Shown: in pieces, positions 14,405-18,079 of the stretch
How the letters are laid out: the number at the start of each line of letters is the position of its first letter
How positions within the stretch are numbered: the stretch's first letter is position 1
DNA from: an uncultured Bacillota bacterium
GTDB taxonomy: Bacteria; Bacillota; Clostridia; Christensenellales; QAND01
Length of the DNA: 18,079 nucleotides
Direction: 5' to 3'
NCBI GenBank assembly: GCA_905208455.1
Contig: CAJLPK010000027.1
Span: 1-18,079 of the forward strand
The notes under the pieces: model-generated
Seen by the model: only the letters and a program-made list of their open reading frames with translations
Databases searched by the model: none
Told to the model about the DNA's origin: nothing
Program-made: the position numbers and the translations under genes

Positions 14405-15466
14405 TTACACACTCTGCAGATCCACCGTGACACGGTACGCATCCGGCGTAGCAGCTGCTTCGTATGCCTGCTGGATGTCGCGCAGCGGAATAAATTTACC
14501 TTCCAGAGAGTAGGAGCAGTCGATCAAGCGCTTGCTGATCAGCGTAGCTGCTTCGTACCAGTCTTTCAGATCGCTGCCGAAAGTACCGATGATCTCAAGC
14601 TTGCGATAGTGCAGCTCGTTGGGATCTACGTGCAGTTCCGGTTTCGGATAGCCAGCCGGGAAGATCAACAGCTTGCCGCGGTACTGGCTCAGCATGTCAT
14701 AGCCCTGCTTATAAGCAATAGAGCTGCCGACAGCCGCGATTACAATATCCGCGCCCTTGCCGTTGGTCAAATCCTTGACCGCTTCGACCGGGTCGTTGTT
14801 CTTCGCGTCAACAACATCAACGCCCATTTCCTGAGCACGTTTGATCTTCTTCTGAGAAATATCAGAAACGATAACGCGAGCACCGAATGCTTTGGCTACC
14901 TGGGCGTTCACCAGGCCCATGGTGCCGCCGCCGATTACGACAACATCCTGCATCGGCTTTACGCCAACCTTATGGATACCCTGCACAACGGTGGAAACCG
15001 GTTCCAAGAAGCCGGCTTCTGCCGCAGGAATATCGTTGTTGATCGGAACGATCAGTTTCTGATCCATCACAACGTAATCAGCAAAGCGTTTGAAACCACC
15101 ATAGTAGCCATCCGGACCAGGGCCGCCGTGAGGCACGTTCTGGCAGTCGCCGGTATGGCCCTGACGGCAGGAATCACACATGCCGCAGAACGGATGCATG
15201 GTCGCTACCTGCATGCCGATTTTGAAGTTGTCATACACTTCATCACCCATGGCAACGATGTTGCCGGCACATTCATGTCCGGCGGCCATCGGGAAGCCTT
15301 GGTGGTCACGCAGGCCCAGCCATTGCTGATAGTCGGTGGTACAAATGTTGTTTGCTACCAATTTGACAACGATATCCGTCGGCCCTACTTCGGGGAACGG
15401 CATCTCGTGCATCTCGGCAACATGCCCTTTGACGATAACGCCAAAATGAATTTTGTCAGGAAGCAT
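14405..15466 (-). CDS. Zinc-dependent medium-chain alcohol/polyol dehydrogenase, paralogue 3
   Basis: The 353 residues have the same architecture as the two downstream paralogues. Catalytic zinc ligands are predicted as Cys42, His64-Glu65 and Glu155, structural zinc as Cys94, Cys97, Cys100 and Cys108. The dinucleotide loop is GGGTMG (179-184), with an Asp in VIVSDIS consistent with NAD. Compared with paralogues 1 and 2, its Rossmann part has diverged (SQKKIKRAQEMGVDVVDAK). Its first 30 residues and ribosome binding site are nearly those of paralogue 2. It follows the ketose-bisphosphate aldolase by 54 bp with no terminator, so the two probably form an operon. This points to oxidation of a sugar alcohol or its phosphate feeding the aldolase (inference). 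Confidence 0.93.
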   Translation of the reverse strand: MLPDKIHFGVIVKGHVAEMHEMPFPEVGPTDIVVKLVANNICTTDYQQWLGLRDHQGFPMAAGHECAGNIVAMGDEVYDNFKIGMQVATMHPFCGMCDSCRQGHTGDCQNVPHGGPGPDGYYGGFKRFADYVVMDQKLIVPINNDIPAAEAGFLEPVSTVVQGIHKVGVKPMQDVVVIGGGTMGLVNAQVAKAFGARVIVSDISQKKIKRAQEMGVDVVDAKNNDPVEAVKDLTNGKGADIVIAAVGSSIAYKQGYDMLSQYRGKLLIFPAGYPKPELHVDPNELHYRKLEIIGTFGSDLKDWYEAATLISKRLIDCSYSLEGKFIPLRDIQQAYEAAATPDAYRVTVDLQSV

Positions 15467-15520
15467 GGGTATAACCCTCCTTAAGAATTGAATTTTCTAT
15501 TGTACACTCAGTGTTGGTAA

Positions 15521-16345
15521 TCACACACGATTGCACTGATTGAACAATTTCATGTAATGAACCAGCTTGGCTTTGTAGCCTTCTGCCAACAGCTCATACA
15601 TCTGCATGCCATGGTTCGGTTCCTCTTCAATGACAGCAGCTGCGCCCGCTTTGTACAGGTCGGTCGCCAAGTTTACCTTGCTGATACCCTCACGGGTTGC
15701 TTTCGCCAGGTTTTCATCGCCCGTGCCGGAGCCGCCATGCAGCACCAGCGGTACTTTAACGGTGTTAAAGATCTGATGCAGACGGTCGAAATCCAGGTAC
15801 GGAGTGCCTTTGTATTCGCCATGAGCAGTACCAATTGCAACAGCCAGCATATCAATGCCGGTCTTTTCGCAATAGTCTTTCGCCTGTGCCGGATCCGTCA
15901 AAGCGGCGTCACGATCCACAGAATACTGCAAGCCCTGGCCTACATGGCCCAATTCCGCTTCAACGCTAACGCCAACCGCATGAGCAACCTTTACCAATTC
16001 GGCTACTTCTGCTACGTTTTCTTCGTACGGCAATGTGGAACGGTCTACCATGATAGAGGTAAAGCCGGCTTTGATCGCGGCGATGGCATGCTCATACTTT
16101 GCGCCATGATCCAGGTTGATCGCGATCGGCACATCCGCTTCCTTTGCCAAGGCACCTACCATGTGGCCAAAGAAATTGATGTCACAGTTTGCAGAATACC
16201 CCACATCCAAAATCATGGGAGCTCTGTTTTCCACAGCAGCGGAGATAGCCGCACGGGCTGTATCTTCGTTGTTGATGTTCGGAGCTGTAACACCATAGCC
16301 GCCTTCGCGGGCCGCGTTGAGGATTTGCGCCATAGATACTAACAT
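15521..16345 (-). CDS. Class II ketose-bisphosphate aldolase (fructose/tagatose-bisphosphate type)
   Basis: Zinc-dependent aldolase that cleaves a ketose 1,6-bisphosphate into dihydroxyacetone phosphate and an aldehyde. From the ATG at 16345 (AGGAGG 8 bases upstream) it has 274 residues, close to the GatY/KbaY size. Catalytic Asp79 and zinc ligand His80 are in NLDHG; VDRS has Asp101, AELG has Glu131, GTAHGEYKG has His175 and LVLHGGSGTG has His203. KVNLATDL binds the phosphate. APNINN replaces the commoner AFNVNN. An upstream in-frame extension to 16435 has no ribosome binding site and crosses the promoter. Whether the substrate is fructose-, tagatose- or another bisphosphate cannot be told. 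Confidence 0.94.
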   Translation of the reverse strand: MLVSMAQILNAAREGGYGVTAPNINNEDTARAAISAAVENRAPMILDVGYSANCDINFFGHMVGALAKEADVPIAINLDHGAKYEHAIAAIKAGFTSIMVDRSTLPYEENVAEVAELVKVAHAVGVSVEAELGHVGQGLQYSVDRDAALTDPAQAKDYCEKTGIDMLAVAIGTAHGEYKGTPYLDFDRLHQIFNTVKVPLVLHGGSGTGDENLAKATREGISKVNLATDLYKAGAAAVIEEEPNHGMQMYELLAEGYKAKLVHYMKLFNQCNRV

Positions 16346-16393
16346 TCGTTTTTCCTCCTTATAAAGAAGATGTATTAACAAACCGCTATGCGG

Positions 16394-16411
16394 AATGTTT
16401 TCTAAAACATT
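16394..16411. promoter_or_regulatory. Perfect 18-bp palindromic operator candidate at the aldolase promoter
   Basis: AATGTTTT-AG-AAAACATT has 8-bp perfect arms with a 2-bp centre. It begins 6 bp downstream of the -10 box and so covers the expected transcription start, the classic place for repression. It lacks the central CG of a CcpA cre site, so a local regulator is more likely. Confidence 0.7.
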
Positions 16412-16417
16412 ACTCAT

Positions 16418-16446
16418 ATTGTATAACGAGAACATGCCCTATGCAA
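16418..16446 (-). promoter_or_regulatory. Promoter of the aldolase-dehydrogenase 3 unit
   Basis: TTGCAT (16441-16446) and TACAAT (16418-16423) have 17-bp spacing on the minus strand, with identical hexamers to the dehydrogenase 2 promoter. Confidence 0.7.
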
Positions 16447-16628
16447 GCGCCGAATTTTAACACGCCGGCAGTTCTGTCCGCCCGAACCGGAGCCGAAAAC
16501 AACCTTGAAAATGAGCCATAACGCCGTCAAACAGCTTTGAAACATTACACTATGCTTACAAAAATATTTTATAGCAATCCGTTGTGCAATGCAAGGGGCA
16601 GATTTGTTCTCATATATGTTATTGCAAC

Positions 16629-16660
16629 AAAAAAGCTCAAATAGGCCGTGCTATTTGAGC
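16629..16660 (-). terminator. Terminator of the EIIB gene, overlapping its stop codon
   Basis: GCTCAAATAG and CTATTTGAGC form a perfect 10-bp stem (16635-16644 with 16651-16660) with a 6-base loop and six T on the minus strand. The 5' arm includes the last codons and the TAG stop of the EIIB gene. Confidence 0.92.
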
Positions 16661-17145
16661 AAGGATGCAAAATGCAGCCGCAAAGCATCCGCAAGCAATA
16701 CCGGCGTCTGCTCCGGCAGCGCCTGAAAATATACATGCATGCCTTTTTCCCCAAAACTGTGGAGGCGCTCGGCATCTGCCTCAGACAAAAACACCGTGGG
16801 ATATACCTGTATCCTTCCCTCTCTGCGCCCTAAGCCTGCGATTTGCAGGTCTTTGATAGGTACGCCCGCGCGTATCGCGCTTTCCACATGGGCAACGTCC
16901 TTAAAAATCAAAAGCACCCTCCCCTTTTGCGCAGACAAGAATCCAGCTACCTCTTCTGCGGTGAGCACTTCCAGCGTTGTCCCTTTTGGAATCGCCATTT
17001 TGAATAGGCCGATCAGCATAGCGTCCTGTGCTACTTCATCATCTACAATACAAATAGAATTTGCCTGGGTTTGTTTTGTCCATTTTGCCAGCACCTGGCC
17101 GTGAACCAAACGGCTATCCACCCTCGCCAAGACCAATTCAGCCAA
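16651..17145 (-). CDS. PTS EIIB component, mannose/fructose/sorbose family (orphan)
   Basis: Phosphotransfer protein that receives phosphate from a Man-family EIIA and normally gives it to sugar during uptake through IIC/IID. The 164 residues equal a single EIIB domain. RVDSRLVHGQV puts the phospho-His at His15, as in the family, and IVDDEVAQD, the KGTTLEVLT stretch and LLIFKD follow as expected. The start is a TTG at 17145 with AAGGGGG upstream; no ATG lies near, and the TTG gives the canonical N terminus. It has its own strong promoter and terminator, with no IIC, IID or EIIA adjoining. It lies directly upstream of the aldolase/dehydrogenase locus. A sensory or regulatory role is an alternative to transport. 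Confidence 0.92.
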   Translation of the reverse strand: MAELVLARVDSRLVHGQVLAKWTKQTQANSICIVDDEVAQDAMLIGLFKMAIPKGTTLEVLTAEEVAGFLSAQKGRVLLIFKDVAHVESAIRAGVPIKDLQIAGLGRREGRIQVYPTVFLSEADAERLHSFGEKGMHVYFQALPEQTPVLLADALRLHFASLLK

Positions 17146-17174
17146 AACCGCACCCCCTTACAAATTCTAAATTT

Positions 17175-17203
17175 ATCATAATGCAAAGCATTGTTGCTGT
17201 CAA
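17175..17203 (-). promoter_or_regulatory. Strong sigma-A promoter of the EIIB gene
   Basis: Perfect TTGACA (17198-17203) and TATGAT (17175-17180) have 17-bp spacing on the minus strand. It lies back to back with the plus-strand promoter of the DUF362 gene. Confidence 0.85.
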
Positions 17204-17218
17204 TCTTCCCAACACCTA

Positions 17219-17227
17219 TGTTATACT
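17219..17227 (+). promoter_or_regulatory. Probable extended -10 promoter of the DUF362 gene
   Basis: TG-T-TATACT forms an extended -10 element on the plus strand; no good -35 hexamer is seen at 16-18 bp, which extended -10 promoters tolerate. The leader to 17313 is about 80 nt. Confidence 0.5.
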
Positions 17228-17249
17228 TTATTTATATAAGGAAAAGGCT

Positions 17250-17297
17250 ATGCCACTCATCTTCGTTTGTTTTTTTCTTTCCCTTGTCCCATGTTAG
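17250..17297 (+). CDS. Possible 15-codon hydrophobic leader ORF
   Basis: MPLIFVCFFLSLVPC then TAG, with AAGGA 7 bases before the ATG. It ends 15 bases before the DUF362 start, inside that gene's predicted leader. It is almost entirely hydrophobic, with two Cys. It could be a leader peptide, a tiny membrane protein, or a chance ORF in a T-rich leader. Confidence 0.3.
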   Translation: MPLIFVCFFLSLVPC

Positions 17298-17312
17298 TTT
17301 AGGAGGCGACCT

Positions 17313-18079
17313 ATGCAGGCATCTCAAATTATGGCCATCTACGGTACAGACGGATTTCACATGGTGCAGTGCTTATTGGAAAAGATGGACGCTGCGGCGC
17401 ACCTTCCCCAGAACAAACACGCATCCATTGCCATCAAGCCGAATCTTGTTGTTGCCCACACAGCGGATACCGGCGCCACCACCCATCCAGAGATCATAGA
17501 GGGCATCCTCTGCTATCTTCAGGCACAGGGCTACGACAACCTTTCCATCATAGAGTCTTCTTGGGTAGGCGATCAGACAGTACGTGCCTATGAGGTATGC
17601 GGCTACAATGCGCTGTCCAAGCGGAGGGGCGTGCCTCTGTACGATATGAAAAAAGAGCCCGGGGTTTCTGTACAAGCCCACGGCGTATCGCTGTCCGTGT
17701 GCAAGCGGGCGCTGGAAGCAGACGCCATCATCAATGTGCCGGTCCTCAAAGCGCACTGCCAGACGGCGCTGACCTGCGCGCTGAAAAACCTAAAAGGGCT
17801 TGTTCCGGATAAAGAAAAAAGGCGGTATCATCAGCTTGGCATTCACCGGCCCGTGGCGCTGCTCAATACCGTACTCCGCCCCGCCTTTACCATCGTGGAC
17901 GGGCTTTGCGGCGACTTGACGTTTGAAGAGGGCGGCAATCCGGTTCCGATGCAGCGCCTGCTCGGCGGGCTGGATTCCGTTTTGATAGACAGCTATGCTG
18001 CGCAGCTGCTGGGCTATGACCCCGAAGAAATTGAAATGCTGCCTTTGGCCCGCGGCTATGGCGCCGGCGCTTATTTTAA
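17313..18079 (+). CDS. DUF362 domain protein, N-terminal 255 residues (3' end outside window)
   Basis: The function of DUF362 proteins is largely unassigned. The family signature is clear: AIKPNLVVAHTADTGATTHPEII (residues about 40-62, conserved KPN and TTHPE), IIESSW, and NVPVLKAH with ALKNLKGLVPDKEKRRYH. The ATG at 17313 has AGGAGG 6 bases upstream. The frame stays open to the window edge, where the last two bases belong to an incomplete codon; the apparent TAA at the very end is out of frame. Some relatives carry C-terminal 4Fe-4S ferredoxin domains, which would fall outside. It is divergent from EIIB and is the only other confident plus-strand gene. Confidence 0.9.
   Translation, partial: MQASQIMAIYGTDGFHMVQCLLEKMDAAAHLPQNKHASIAIKPNLVVAHTADTGATTHPEIIEGILCYLQAQGYDNLSIIESSWVGDQTVRAYEVCGYNALSKRRGVPLYDMKKEPGVSVQAHGVSLSVCKRALEADAIINVPVLKAHCQTALTCALKNLKGLVPDKEKRRYHQLGIHRPVALLNTVLRPAFTIVDGLCGDLTFEEGGNPVPMQRLLGGLDSVLIDSYAAQLLGYDPEEIEMLPLARGYGAGAYF

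Larger units (their letters stand above)
16346..16628. other. Long intergenic leader/promoter region upstream of the aldolase
   Basis: The interval holds the aldolase ribosome binding site, an 18-bp palindrome and the TTGCAT/TACAAT promoter in its first 100 bp. In the rest (about 16450-16628) I see no gene. A possible second minus-strand promoter, TTGCAT with TAAAAT at 17 bp, lies near 16575-16605. No known riboswitch or RNA gene was recognised. Confidence 0.5.

Noticed and set aside
13023..15484. Two 364-codon plus-strand frames opposite dehydrogenases 2 and 3
   Set aside because: They resemble each other only because the genes beneath them are paralogues. They lack ribosome binding sites and recognisable motifs.
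15557..16342. A 261-codon plus-strand frame opposite the aldolase
   Set aside because: It is an antisense shadow of a clear class II aldolase with all metal ligands.
16394..16411. CcpA catabolite-repression (cre) site
   Set aside because: The palindrome lacks the central CG and the consensus flanks of cre, so it is reported only as an unassigned operator candidate.
16346..16435. N-terminal extension of the aldolase to 16435
   Set aside because: It would cross the promoter and the palindrome and has no ribosome binding site, while the ATG at 16345 has AGGAGG at ideal distance.
18077..18079. TAA at the right edge as the stop of the DUF362 gene
   Set aside because: It is out of frame with the ATG at 17313; the frame is still open at the edge.

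Overview
The window looks like a chromosomal segment of an anaerobic member of the Bacillota, most likely class Clostridia. This rests on strong AGGAGG-type ribosome binding sites, A/T-rich intergenic stretches with near-consensus sigma-A promoters, many compact U-tailed terminators, an HPr with both His15 and Ser46, a clostridial-type hexameric glutamate dehydrogenase, and a separate FchA cyclohydrolase beside FolD. The genus cannot be named from sequence alone. No phage, transposon, CRISPR, rRNA or tRNA was seen. All but two genes, and one possible leader ORF, lie on the minus strand.

Layout from left to right. Positions 1-1117 hold gdhA, cut by the left edge. Positions 1230-2261 hold a small unknown gene followed by nth (endonuclease III), and 2379-2837 holds a divergent Met/Gln-rich unknown gene. 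Positions 2877-4040 encode an S41 (CtpA-like) peptidase. Positions 4147-5487 encode a secreted SH3 / peptidoglycan-binding protein with a conserved Cys/His-rich C-terminal domain. Positions 5703-7738 form the operon fchA-folD-family 4 uracil-DNA glycosylase. Positions 7861-10400 form the PTS operon EIIA(Man family)-ptsH-ptsI behind a consensus promoter. Positions 10591-11712 encode a second S41 peptidase. Positions 11809-15466 hold three tandem paralogous zinc-dependent medium-chain dehydrogenases. Positions 15521-16345 encode a class II ketose-bisphosphate aldolase, which probably heads an operon with the third dehydrogenase. Positions 16651-17145 encode an orphan Man-family PTS EIIB. A plus-strand DUF362 gene starts at 17313 and runs off the right edge, preceded by a possible 15-codon leader ORF.

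How the parts may work together. EI, HPr, a Man-family EIIA and a Man-family EIIB are all present, but no IIC/IID membrane subunits are. The EIIB lies next to a ketose-bisphosphate aldolase and three polyol-type dehydrogenases, which suggests (inference) PTS-linked use of a sugar or sugar alcohol. The aldolase promoter carries a perfect 18-bp palindrome, and dehydrogenases 1 and 2 also have dyads at their promoters, so local repression is plausible.

The most informative single observation is in the folate operon. FolD has lost the conserved Lys and Gln of the cyclohydrolase site and sits directly behind fchA, which can supply that activity. I found no wholly new defence or mobile system. The best candidates for further study are the folate division of labour, the dehydrogenase/aldolase/EIIB locus, and the C-terminal domain of the SH3 protein.
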